A DNA stretch of 64,000 bases. Origin: Pyrrhoderma lamaoense. Lineage: Eukaryota > Basidiomycota > Agaricomycetes > Hymenochaetales > Hymenochaetaceae. Positions within the stretch are counted from its first letter, which is position 1. Each line of letters opens with the position of its first letter. Below the pieces are notes generated by a model that had not been told where the DNA came from, did not search any database, and saw only the letters and a program-made list of their open reading frames with translations. Position numbers and translations under genes: made by a program. The DNA is taken from contig NBAZ01000026.1 in NCBI GenBank assembly GCA_002794735.1, forward strand, positions 1-64,000, in the 5' to 3' direction. Shown here in pieces: positions 48,818 to 60,092 of this stretch.

Positions 48818-49673
48818 ATGATCAACAAAGATAACTACTATTCATTATCCTTAATTTCGATTAAGGTAGTTTTGCGCTTATAAACCTGTTTCTCAGTGCT
48901 CTGATATACTCTTTTAAGATTGGGGATATACTCTTTCGTATTCCACGAGAAGATCTCGAGAACGAATCTATAGTAATTCAAAGTCTTTTTAATGAGGATG
49001 GAAAACCAAAAGGATTGTCTGATGAAGAACCTCTCCTATTAGAGGATATTAATGCAAGCGCCTTTCGAGCTCTTTTAAATGCACGTATCCCTGAGTGAGT
49101 CTTAAAGTACCTAGTATTAGTCCTATATTTTAACTAACAAGCATAAGATATCTGCTCCCAAACCAGGCCATTCTTGGGGAAGAGGAGCTAGTATCAGCTC
49201 TAATTTTAGCAGACAAGTGGCAATTAAGTACCACGCGTCAAGTTTTGATCAGGAAACTTGAGCAACTCAGTCTTTCATTGGCACGTAAACTCGAGCTAGC
49301 TCGTAATCATAAGATCAAACAATGGTATCACGATGAGCTACGAAAACTCGCTATGAGGGAATGTTGGCTAAATATGGAAGAAGCTCAGCAACTTGGACTT
49401 GAACTTACAGTAATTTTAGGATGGTTTCGAGAAACGAGAAAAAGGAAGTTCTCGCAAGCTTTTGATGCGAGTTATATTGACCCTTCTATGGAAAAGGAGC
49501 TTGATAGAAAGCTGGATGAATACATCAACCCGAGTCAGATATCTTTGACACTCCCTATGAGTGAGCCCACTTGCGACCATCTTCGTACACCTTCTCCGCC
49601 CATGCCTGTACCCTATCCCGTCCAATCCAGACCCTCTTCCCCTGATATTGTGCACTCCCTACCCTTCATATGA
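48818..49673 (+). CDS. BTB/POZ-like protein, plus-strand copy B
   Basis: Exons 48818-48865, 48919-49094 and 49142-49673 total 252 codons including stop, in frame. It has the same layout as copy A (40528-41415): I-G-D-I-L-F-R-I-P-R, S-L-F-N-E-D-G-K-P-K-G-L-S-D-E, L-L-L-E-D-I-N-A-S-A-F-R, then S-A-L-I-L-A-D-K-W and the helical K-L-E-L-A block. Exon 2 is exactly 176 nt in both copies. The Pro-rich C-terminal tail has diverged. It is tail to tail with the minus-strand BTB gene, with a gap of about 265 bp. Confidence 0.65.
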
Positions 49674-49938
49674 TTGTCTCCTATATAGAGCTATCCTAGT
49701 ACTTCATAGTGACCTTAGTATATAACTTCGGCTATTATCCAAAATTATTTCCAATCATATTGTTTTATATATCCATGCATTTCCTCGATATATATATGCT
49801 CTGTTATATTCATATCGAAGTGATCCTAATCTCTTGATCTAGAACGTTATGAATGATAATTGTCAAACGTGCAAATTTATTTGATACATGATACGATTGA
49901 CCTAGTCAAGAATTAGAGATAACAAAGATATAAACTAG

Positions 49939-50803
49939 TCATACTGTCCAACCATGAATCTCCCCAAATTTCCGTATCTCTATATCAATGGCCCTTTCAA
50001 TCTCAGAAGCTGATTGAGCCGCAATCTCTCTTCCCGTAACCGTAGCGTCAGCATAGAAAGTCCTTTCTCGCCTAACACGGCCTGTATAGATGGTCTTTGT
50101 AACTGTCTTGGATGCATTCATCATGATCCGGTATCTGATATCCCTCAAAGAACCAAACAAATGAGTTAAAGAAAAACCAAGCATTTCAGCCTCTTTAACC
50201 GTTAGCCCATCCTCACGAGCTACAAGCTCTCGTAAAGCAGGAATGAACCAATTTGAGATGTTATGAGCGCGAGCTAGCTCGAGCCTCCTAGCTGGAGCAA
50301 GACTTAGTCGTGAAAGTCTCGAAATCAGCTCATTTCGAACGGAGTTGAAACTCCACATAGTTGCAAGACGTAAAGCAGATTCGATATCTTTTTCTTCCAT
50401 GACTGTATTGTTGACGGGACTGCAGGACACTGGATCAGAGAACAAGCTACTTATAAAGAGCATATAAAGGAGATACTCATGCCCCACACCTTTTCTCTTA
50501 GATACTCACATAGGGTAGATTATTTGCAGAAATCTACGAAAATCGTCAACTTGAATTCCACACAAAATCAATGGGTTTTCATCACTGCATCCTTCCACTG
50601 TATCGTAGTCTCCTGGCGGCAGAGAGAACATATCAGCGAAGATTTCAGAGTTCCGCTCCAGAAGCTCTCGTGGAAGACAAAAAAGAGTATCCTCAACCTG
50701 TCTGGATATTATCTATATCAGTCCTTCGCATAGGAGTCTGATGATTAATGTGGCTTGCCCTAATCCTCACGAGAGAAAAATGGAAATATCCATCGTGAAT
50801 CAT
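49939..50803 (-). CDS. BTB/POZ-like protein, minus-strand copy B (intact)
   Basis: Exons 50803-50771, 50697-50510 and 50419-49939 give 233 aa in frame. BTB landmarks: S-L-V-E-D-T-L-F-C-L-P-R-E-L-L-E-R-N-S, F-A-D-M-F-S-L-P-P-G, L-I-L-C-G-I-Q-V-D-D-F-R-R-F-L, Y-P-M, and D-I-E-S-A-L-R-L-A-T-M-W. The C-terminal helices contain A-R-R-L-E-L-A-R and K-E-A-E-M-L-G, shared with the plus-strand BTB genes. The two genes of a pair are thus distant relatives of each other. By eye about two thirds of residues match copy A. Role unknown; a protein-protein adaptor is the family expectation. Confidence 0.7.
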
Positions 50804-50868
50804 ACTACAATCAGAGTGGAGTACAAGCTGCTAGTAATAGAGAAATCAAAAGTGGCTTTCCGATTTTT

Positions 50869-51118
50869 ATTATGACGTGCCGTCGGTGTTCGGTTATACA
50901 AAGGGTGTCGAAAGTGTTATCAAGTGTCCTTATTAGATAAGTAATCGTCGTTACTGCTTTTACGTCTATCAAAATATGTTGTAATATAGCGGCTACGACT
51001 ATTTTATTTCATGCATAATTTACACCCTTGACAGAAAATTTCGATGTGCTCTATAGTAATGCAACTCATAAAACTTTGTTTCAGTTTATGTTATAATACC
51101 GTATTGTCATAACTCTTC
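50869..51118. promoter_or_regulatory. 250-bp upstream block, identical in both units (unit 2 copy)
   Basis: Identical to 42562-42811. Here it lies 66 bp upstream of the intact minus-strand BTB gene and no membrane gene follows it. Confidence 0.8.
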
Positions 51119-51360
51119 TTCTTTCTATACATGCTCGTACTCACAACGTATAGTAGAAACCTTAAAAATGAGGAGGATGCACCCATGAAGTTTGCTGTCA
51201 ACTGACACAGAAGGATATAGGGCTCAGATAGTAGGTGAAAACTCTAGCTAATTTCGTTTTTTAAAACCGCCAACATTCCTCAGTATAGAACTGTAAAACG
51301 TTTTGTTCACTATCCAAGTTGTTTCACGTTGATGAGCTCTTTGGAACTTACGTTCACCGA

Positions 51361-51378
51361 AGCACATGGGGATGTGCT
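51361..51378. repeat. Hairpin at the outer end of the left inverted-repeat arm
   Basis: AGCACAT, four G, ATGTGCT: a perfect 7-bp stem. The similarity between the two arms stops inside it (at 51376). Confidence 0.8.
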
Positions 51379-52220
51379 GAGTGTTTGGATGGTTTTGAGG
51401 ATTTCTTTTGAAGTTGAGGAGGAGGGGAAGGAGAGTTTGGGAAACGTGTAAAATTCGGAACTTTGTTTGACTTCTTCTTTATCACTGTTCCCGACTGACT
51501 ACTCCGCGCCCACACCCACGTTCGCATCGACGTCCCCAACTTCAGGATCGACGCCAATACTAAACCTCCACCCCATCTCCCTACTCAGATTTATCCTCAA
51601 AAACGATGTGAAGGAGTGACGAAAGACGAATCCAGCTCTCTCGTCGGGAACTCTTTTTTTTTGTGTACTGAGATAAGTCTTATTGATGTGCGGGTAAAAA
51701 GCGTCATCGACAACACCAATATCTAGATTAACGCCTGTACCAGAACTGTAACCACGAACATGACCTTGTCCATAACTGTGAGTGTTACTTGAACTGTTAA
51801 CACGGCCTGTCCCTCCTCCTGCCGCGCTTCTACTTCTGCTTATACTCCTATTCCTATCTCTTTCACGTCCGTGTTCTCGTTTGAGAGCGAAACGTCTGAG
51901 ACTGAGACCCTGACCGAGACCCGGACCTTGGCATTAATTGGTGAGCAATACCACTGGCACTCACACCCTGCCTGCTAGTAGTACTATACGGGTCGTTCTG
52001 AAGGAACTGTGCATGTGTATGCGATTGTGAGAGAGACCGTGGTACATGTCAGCAGACGACGATAACGGGCTGCTGCTGCTGCTAAGGTTGAGGTTGATGA
52101 GAACGAGAAGAGGGAGGTGGTGGTGGTCAGTGGTGAGGACGTGGGTAACTTGTGATTGGGGCTTGTTGGGCTGTACGTATATATTGCATCAATTATCTTT
52201 CTCTCCTCTAGCTGGTACAA
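51376..52220 (-). pseudogene. Low-complexity gene, decayed and truncated (left arm)
   Basis: Minus-strand counterpart of 59249-60327. The Ser-, His- and Arg-rich segments are the same and so are the frame breaks. The copy stops at the arm boundary, losing its C-terminal part. Confidence 0.4.
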
Positions 52221-53288
52221 CCAGTGAATGGGTAGTAAAGGTTGTTGTTTCGTGTTTTGTGCTTGTGTTAGCCCCTCTCTTCTTCTTTAAGTCTTTTGGA
52301 AAGGTTATGGGTGTTGTTTGGTGTTGCCTTTGAGGTATAAGGACCTTGTAGAATTAGACTGTGAATGATAGTTTGATTGAGTGATGGTTTGGCGAGCGAT
52401 GGGCGATGTGGCGGTATTAAGAGCAAGAGCGAGAGAGAAGGGGGAAGAGAGGGAGTTGTTGATTTTTATGTTGGCATATTGTCCTCTATTGGGTCCTGAG
52501 TCAAGTCAAGTGATGACTATACAAATCAAAAAGTTAGTGGCTTTGCTCCTCAAACTTTAAGAGGCGCAGGAACAGCAACAGAACAAAGGGATGGAAAGTG
52601 GAGACAAAAATTTATAAATAGGTTAAGTAAAGTTAACAATAAGGTAAACCGACGAAGTGGATGGAATGATGAAAATTGTGTTTCGGGTCCGATAAAAGGA
52701 GGGAAGGAGGGAAGAGGGCTGATCACCAACGACCCAAACTTGTAAATTCAGAACCATACACGTATGATGCAACACACAAAGAAGGGTGGGGTCCGATGGT
52801 AAGACTAATGAAAGCAAGGCAAGAGAAAAAGTAGAGTAGAGTAAAAAAGTGGGAAAGGGTTACATAGACGGATAAGTGCACAGGTCCCTCTTCCTTCTGA
52901 AACAAAACCCTAAGCGTTACTTGGACCTTTTTGAAAGGGTTTTTGGGAGTTATCGTGTCCGAATTGATTAAAAGGCAGGAGAAACGGGGTGCAGTATGAA
53001 GAAAGAAAATCGATGGACACATTATTGTATGAATTCAAAAGGAATATCTTGGTTAAGAGGTTCGAGAGAAAATGACGTGAAGCAAAAAGATGGAAGAGAA
53101 GACTTACTAATTCAGCCCGATTCCTGATAGCCCTCAGATTCAGACCAATTCCTGATAGCTCTCCAATACGGACCTGTGTCTTGTAGCTTCTAAGGGTCGT
53201 AAAAGTGCAAGCGTTGAGGGAGAGGGAAGGGAGTATGATCAGTATGATCATGATCGGCGTGTTTAACTGTGTGCTGTTTTAGGTGGTA

Positions 53289-53306
53289 TTGCACAGTGCT
53301 GTGCAA
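53289..53306. repeat. 18-bp palindrome inside the left arm
   Basis: TTGCACAG, TG, CTGTGCAA. The same palindrome is at 58166-58183 in the right arm. The third copy of this DNA (from 60818) starts exactly at its centre. Confidence 0.85.
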
Positions 53307-53808
53307 AAATGCGTGACGCGTGGGCTTTGTAATACGATATTTCTTCCCGAGACAGTACATCAATGCTATGTATTACATAGTGGATCAGACTATCGACAAG
53401 GCTGTTTGCACCTCCACACTGACCCCAGGTCTTTTGAAAAACAGAAATAAGAAACAATAAGCTATATCAAGCAATAACACTATGCTGGTGTACGGCATTG
53501 TTCCCCTCATCAATTGTCCTTGCTTCTGAATCTGAAACTTGTCTGCTATTTGTCTCCCGAGTTTTCTCTTTTAATTCTTCGCCACCTGAAAAATCTATCA
53601 AGTTTCAAATACCTTCCTAATCACACTGAGGCTATACAAGGCTGCTAATTGTACTCTTGGAGGCCAATATCTCAGGCTCAGCATGTCTCGGGCACACCTG
53701 GATGAACATAACCATCCAATGTTTTCCGAACAACAATAATCACAGATTTCCTGTACCTATTCGTATATATAATGCTGCTTATCTCCTATAGTAATCGCTA
53801 AAGCAAAC

Positions 53809-54370
53809 ATGACGCATTTAATCTACGACTACCATGGAAATACTGTCGACATTCCCAGACAGAAAAATGTTGAACGCAAGTTAATTCGTGAAATGATTTG
53901 GGATCTAATACGACGGCGGAAATCTCTAGGTAACACTCAATCACGTCTAATCATAATGCATACTCAAAAACATAATTTTATAAATAGTTTTCATACGATA
54001 TCTCATAACCCAAGCTTCAGAGGTGCTACAGATAAAAACAAAAATGTGGATAGACAAGTCTAAGGTAAGTATATGTTATATTCGCAGTAGCTATCACAAT
54101 ATGCTTAACAGGTTGAGAAGTCAGTTATCATCGTGACTAAGAAAGGCTCGAAAGACATCCTCTACTATAGGAGTCTCCCTACACTTAAATTCCAGTTACG
54201 GGTTAAATTTGAAGAAAGTGTGAGAGCGAAGCCATGCTCACTGAAAAAGACAACGTAAGGATCTTCTATCTTTCATCTTTTATACTGGACTTGACATTCA
54301 TTGATATCCCAATACAGTTTATAATTTACAACAATCTCGGAGATATAGATCGTCTATACAAGGTATACGA
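53809..54370 (+). pseudogene. Unknown Agaricomycete-type gene, copy 1 (frameshifted)
   Basis: From ATG 53809 the frame gives Y-D-Y-H-G-N-T-V-D-I-P-R-Q, then after two likely introns (first about 53929-53987, second about 54065-54110) a block V-E-K-S-V-I-I-V-T-K-K-G-S-K-D-I-L-Y-Y-R. At about 54229 one base is missing compared with copy 2, which breaks R-A-E-A-M-L-T-E-K. The continuing segment I-F-Y-L-S-S-F and I-P-I-Q-F-I-I-Y is present but out of frame. Past about 54375 the DNA is a diverged version of the ends of copies 2 and 3. I do not recognise the family. Confidence 0.5.
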
Positions 54371-54602
54371 ATGAGAGAGGTTTGCGAATTTTCGAATACT
54401 AGAAGCAGCAAGGCTTCTTTTTGTGTCAGGCAATGTTTATTTATTCTTGTTCATTGTACATACGATCCATCCATGGCTATGATAACTATACTAGTTTTAC
54501 AATAATTAAGAGTCTTAAGAAACTGTTCCAATGTTTATACACAAGGTAGCAGCGTTGTCCGTCAAAAGTCCAAGCTATGCAATAAGATAGATTTGCGACT
54601 CT

Positions 54603-55900
54603 TTAGTGCCTCCGAGCACTAAAAATTGTCTTGTAAAATTTTTTCATGTTCCTCCTTGATATCATGGATATTATACAGAGTATAACAATGAAATATACGC
54701 TTGTAAATACAAGGGGACTCGCTGCAAACAAGATTTTTTTCTGATTATAAAAAATATTAGTTTTCCATTTGTTAAAGTATTCTGGATAAGTTCTAACCTG
54801 AGAAAAAGCTATCTTGAATATGTAGGCACCAAAACCAATGACAAATATAATCAGTGAAACAAATAAAGTGAATCCACTTCCATTTTGTATAACAATTGTA
54901 GCAAACTTCGGAAGCAAAGATGGATCGTCATACTGCCGCCTATTAATAGTTAATTTGAGAAAGAATAATAAATAGAATGCTAAAGACGTACGCTAGTGAT
55001 GTGTGCCAATATATTATACCAAGTGATGTTGTTGTTGTCAAAATCCCTAACAAAAGACTATGAATCCAAGCAAAAATAGCCACATCATCCAAAGTGGAAT
55101 TTGCTCCGTTATATACTGCTTGTAACATAACTATGCTTGCTCCTGAAACAAAGGCAGCTGTTGTGATATGAGAGCAGTATTGGCGATCCAGATGCTCTTC
55201 ATTCTGCTTTCGACTATTGATATCTGTGATGAAATAGTCAGACTCGTTGGAAAAACAAATCAGTGTTTCGCACCTTTTTCTAGTGTGTGTAATACCATTG
55301 TCAATTTTTCAAGCGAAGTATGAAAAGAACCAAATAAATCTTCTATAGAGTAGTTATATGGAGTGTATTCTATATGTTTCGAGATTAAAGTTAGTATCAT
55401 CGATATTTATTATTTGAAAAAAATGAGCTCACCGTGTTTAATGTTAGATTTTGTCATGACTTCCTATAATAAAGTTAATTATAAAATATATCTGTCGAGA
55501 GTTGGTACGCACCTGAATGCAAATAATAAAGTCTGTTAGACTTCTCTCCAGTACTTCGTTCTCAAAATTGAGATTTTTTAATGAAATCCTAAGTTCTTGG
55601 ATCTTATCTTGGGTTGTAGCGAAAAGCTGAGACACTGTTACTGGGTCTTCGAAAGCAGTCAGTTATCCTAGTATCTTTGATTGAGTGGTATATAGTTTAC
55701 CAATGCTTTGTTCCGACGAAAAATAACTATAGTTACGAACAAAAATGAGCGAAGACTCGATGTTGTATTCACTATTAATGAACTTACTGAGTGCCCGTCA
55801 AAGTATTTTGTAAGCCCTTGAGAGCTTGAATTGGTCTCCCACCACCTCCGAGAGTCTTGAGTAAGCTGTTTATCTCGAGTACCTGAGAATATGAGTTCGT
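54603..55900 (-). CDS. Predicted membrane protein with coiled coil, in the inverted-repeat spacer
   Basis: On the minus strand a chain of short open segments separated by likely introns runs from about 55900 to 54603. In order: L-K-T-L-G-G-G-G-R-P-I-Q-A-L-K, a heptad-like segment I-Q-E-L-R-I-S-L-K-N-L-N-F-E-N (55635-55490), another amphipathic segment, then hydrophobic segments at 55128-54943, 54900-54840 and 54700-54640, and a basic C-terminal tail ending R-R-H. This suggests an N-terminal coiled coil followed by three or four membrane helices. Exon joins are not proven, and one in-frame stop near 55665 would have to lie in an intron. It has no copy elsewhere in the window. Function unknown. 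Confidence 0.4.
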
Positions 55901-56781
55901 GTCCTCTTTATTTTATTTGTTCTAGACAAATACCTTAGACTCGAATTCTAGGGTTGTTCTATGGGTCTCGATCAATCAGTTTCTTTGAAGTTGAAACAAC
56001 GCAAATAACATACAATCCATATTTAATAATAAATTGATTGCCATCTGGATTTTAGTAGTAAACATTTAAAATTATAGACGTGAATGCAAATGGTGTGGAT
56101 TAGCGAGCGGTTCTAGTTCAAGGTTGTTTTTTTTGACATACTGGAGTCCGATTCGGTATTCTTCCCTTTGTCACTCATAGAAAACTTGTTTTGGTTCTCA
56201 TGTTGCATGGACATTTTACAAACTGATGAGAAAAAGGGAATAATCAACTTACGCCACAATAACAGATAGAAAAGGATAGAAGCTTGGGCTTACTGGGATT
56301 GGGGGGGGGACCTCTATGTTAGCCATTCTTGACTCCAGTTACTTATGAAGAGATGAAACGTGCTGACAGTGCTTGAGATTCAGTGAGAGAGAGTATCAGA
56401 GTCCAAAATCTGCCAACTTGAGTTACAAAGTCTTCCTATTGTGAGCATATGTCCAGCAAACGGCGATGTCATAATACGTTTTAGTACCAACTGGTAAGTT
56501 GGCTGACAGAAAGTAGTCGCACCTTGAATTAGTGAAATATTGTAGCAAAACCCCGTATACACTAACAGACTACCACATTTACTGTTATCGTGTATATGTA
56601 TAAATCTCCGACTTCACACCTTCAAGGAAACTGTTACTTGTCCTTTGCAGTCGTCGGCACATTCGAGGAGATTGCCTAGGGGGGGTGATGCTTCCATCGC
56701 TCGTCAGGGTCAAGATGTATTGATGTTGTTGGATGTTGACAACATCTTCTTTGATACATTCGTCTTTGAAAAAAGTCGGAG
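55901..56781. other. Spacer DNA, nothing recognised
   Basis: A/T-rich, with short frames only. May include the 5' region of the minus-strand membrane gene. Confidence 0.5.
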
Positions 56782-56866
56782 GGGGTGATGATGTAGTATT
56801 CGGTATACACAAGTACCGAAAGGATTGCCCAACCTCAGTCACACATCAAAGTCACTCTACTACATT

Positions 56867-57663
56867 TTACATGTCACGACACTCCATATCACATAGTTTG
56901 GACTTTAGACGAACGTTTTCGTGTCCTTGTATACAGACGCTGAAAGGTATCTCAAGACTCTTAATCGTCATAAAATCGGTATAATTATCATAGCCACAGA
57001 ACACATATATACGAAGAACAAGAATAGATAAACATTGCAAGACGCAAAAAGAAGATGCCTCGCTGATCCTAGTATCCAATGATTCACAAACTTCTCTCAT
57101 TTGTATAACGTGTATCGACAGCCAATATGTTCGTGATCGTTGTAAATTATAAACTGTATTGGGATATCAATGAATGTCAAGTCCAGTATAAAAGATGAAA
57201 GATAGAAGATCCTTACGTTGTCTTTTTCAGTGAGCATGGCTTCGGCTCTCACACTTTCTTCAAATTTAACCCATAACTGGAATTTAAGTGTAGGGAGACT
57301 CCTATAGTAGAGGATGTCTTTCGAGCCATTCTTAGTCACGATGATAACTGACTTCTCAACCTGTTAAGCATATTGTGATAGCTACTGCGAATATAACATA
57401 TACTTACCTTAGACTTGTCTATCCACATTTTTGTTTTTATCTGGAGCACCTCTGAAGCTTGGGTTATGAGATATCGTATGAAAACTATTTATAAAATTAT
57501 GTTTTTGAGTATGCATTATGATTAGATGTGATTGAGTGTTACCTAGAGATTTCCGCCGTCGTATTAGATCCCAAATCATTTCACGATTTAACTTGCGTTT
57601 AACATCTTTCTGTCTGGGAATGTCGACAGTATTTCCATGGTAGTCGATGATTGCATGCGTCAT
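56867..57663 (-). CDS. Unknown Agaricomycete-type gene, copy 2 (best preserved)
   Basis: Begins M-T-H-A-I-I-D-Y-H-G-N-T-V-D-I-P-R-Q at 57663. After introns near 57543-57485 and 57407-57362 it continues V-E-K-S-V-I-I-V-T-K-N-G-S-K-D-I and, uninterrupted, F-E-E-S-V-R-A-E-A-M-L-T-E-K-D-N-V-R, I-F-Y-L-S-S-F and I-P-I-Q-F-I-I-Y. Here the base missing in copies 1 and 3 is present. This frame ends at 57097, its stop overlapping the start (57100) of a further 77-codon frame that copy 3 keeps almost unchanged. They may be two exons or a separate small gene. The G-N-T-V-D-I-P-R block recalls ubiquitin-like folds, but that is only a guess. Confidence 0.5.
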
Positions 57664-60092
57664 GTTTGCTTTAGCGATTGCTATAGGAGATAAGCAGCAT
57701 TATATATACGAATAGGTACAGGAAATCTGTGATTATTGTTGTTCGGAGGACATTGGATGGTTATGTTCATCCAGGTGTGCCCGAGACATGCTGAGCCTGA
57801 GATATTGGCCTCCAAGAGTACAATTAGCAGCCTTGTATAGCCTCAGTGTGATTAGGAAGGTATTTGAAACTTGATAGATTTTTCAGGTGGCGAAGAATTA
57901 AAAGAGAAAACTCGGGAGACAAATAGCAGACAAGTTTCAGATTCAGAAGCAAGGACAATTGATGAGGGGAACAATGCCGTACACCAGCATAGTGTTATTG
58001 CTTGATATAGCTTATTGTTTCTTATTTCTGTTTTTCAAAAGACCTGGGGTCAGTGTGGAGGTGCAAACAGCCTTGTCGATAGTCTGATTCACTATGTAAT
58101 ACATAGCATTGATGTACTGTCTCGGGAAGAAATATCGTATTACAAAGCCCACGCGTCACGCATTTTTGCACAGCACTGTGCAATACCACCTAAAACAGCA
58201 CACAGTTAAACACGCCGATCATGATCATACTGATCATACTCCCTTCCCTCTCCCTCAACGCTTGCACTTTTACGACCCTTAGAAGCTACAAGACACAGGT
58301 CCGTATTGGAGAGCTACCAGGAATTGGTCTGAATCTGAGGGCTATCAGGAATCGGGCTGAATTAGTAAGTCTTCTCTTCCATCTTTTTGCTTCACGTCAT
58401 TTTCTCTCGAACCTCTTAACCAAGATATTCCTTTTGAATTCATACAATAATGTGTCCATCGATTTTCTTTCTTCATACTGCACCCCGTTTCTCCTGCCTT
58501 TTAATCAATTCGGACACGATAACTCCCAAAAACCCTTTCAAAAAGGTCCAAGTAACGCTTAGGGTTTTGTTTCAGAAGGAAGAGGGACCTGTGCACTTAT
58601 CCGTCTATGTAACCCTTTCCCACTTTTTTACTCTACTCTACTTTTTCTTTGCCTTGCTTTCATTAGTCTTACCATCGGACCCCACCCTTCTTTGTGTGTT
58701 GCATCATACGTGTATGGTTCTGAATTTACAAGTTTGGGTCGTTGGTGATCAGCCCTCTTCCCTCCTTCCCTCCTTTTATCGGACCCGAAACACAATTTTC
58801 ATCATTCCATCCACTTCGTCGGTTTACCTTATTGTTAACTTTACTTAACCTATTTATAAATTTTTGTCTCCACTTTCCATCCCTTTGTTCTGTTGCTGTT
58901 CCTGCGCCTCTTAAAGTTTGAGGAGCAAAGCCACTAACTTTTTGATTTGTATAGTCATCACTTGACTTGACTCAGGACCCAATAGAGGACAATATGCCAA
59001 CATAAAAATCAACAACTCCCTCTCTTCCCCCTTTTCTCTCGCTCTTGCTCTTAATACCGCCACATCGCCCATCGCTCGCCAAACCATCACTCAATCAAAC
59101 TATCATTCACAGTCTAATTCTACAAGGTCCTTATACCTCAAAGGCAACACCAAACAACACCCATAACATCCAAAAGACGTAAAGAAGAAGAGAGGGGCTA
59201 ACACAAGCACAAAACACGAAACAACAACCTTTACTACCCATTCACTGGTTGTACCAGCTAGAGGAGAGAAAGATAATTGATGCAATATATACGTACAGCC
59301 CAACAAGCCCCAATCACAAGTTACCCACGGCCTCACCACTGACCACCACCACCTCCCTCTTCTCGTTCTCATCAACCTCAACCTTAGCAGCAGCAGCAGC
59401 CCGTTATCGTCGTCTGCTGACATGTACCACGGTCTCTCTCACAATCGCATACACATGCACAGTTCCTTCAGAACGACCCGTATAGTACTACTAGCAGGCA
59501 GGGTGTGAGTGCCAGTGGTATTGCTCACCAATTAATGCCAAGGTCCGGGTCTCGGTCAGGGTCTCAGTCTCAGACGTTTCGCTCTCAAACGAGAACACGG
59601 ACGTGAAAGAGATAGGAATAGGAGTATAAGCAGAAGTAGAAGCGCGGCAGGAGGAGGGACAGGCCGTGTTAACAGTACAAGTAACACTCACAGTTATGGA
59701 CATGGACATGTTCGTGGTTACAGTTCTGGTACAGGCGTTAATCTAGATATTGGTGTTGTCGATGACGCTTTTTACCCGCACATCAATAAGACTTATCTCA
59801 GTACACAAAAAAAAGAGTTCCCGACGAGAGAGCTGGATTCGTTGTTCGTCACTCCTTCACATCGTTTTTGAGGATAAACCTGAGTAGGGAGATAGGGTGG
59901 AGGTTTAGTATTGGCGTCGATCCTGAAGTTGGGGACGTCGATGCGGACGTGGGCGCGGGCGCGGAGTAGTCAGTCGGGAACAATGATGAAGAAGAAGTCA
60001 AACAAAGTTCCGAATTTTACACGTTTCCCAAACTCTCCCTCCCCTCCTCCTCAACTTCAAAAGAAAATCTCAAAACCATCCAAACACTCAGC
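57139..60092. repeat. Right arm of a large inverted repeat
   Basis: Reverse complement of the left arm (51376-54332). Its outer end lies inside the low-complexity pseudogene, which continues past it to 60327, so the right arm looks like the source and the left arm like the truncated copy. Confidence 0.9.
58166..58183. repeat. 18-bp palindrome inside the right arm
   Basis: Same palindrome as at 53289-53306 (stems TTGCACAG and CTGTGCAA; loop CA here). Confidence 0.85.

Larger units (their letters stand above)
42901..51210. repeat. Tandem segmental duplication, unit 2
   Basis: Second copy of the unit described at 37652-42903. It is about 3 kb longer because it includes a GMC oxidoreductase pseudogene (45387-48002) that has no counterpart in unit 1. 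Confidence 0.85.
51376..54332. repeat. Left arm of a large inverted repeat
   Basis: About 2957 bp, near-identical to the reverse complement of 57139-60092 (2954 bp), with a 2806-bp spacer between the arms. It contains, from left: the minus-strand low-complexity pseudogene, its 5' region with a TTTATAAA-like box, the palindrome at 53289, and copy 1 of an unknown gene. Confidence 0.9.

Noticed and set aside
58015..58209. Frame M-F-L-I-S-V-F in the repeat arms as a gene
   Set aside because: Kept by copying only because the arms are identical; no codon-level signal and it overlaps the 18-bp palindrome.
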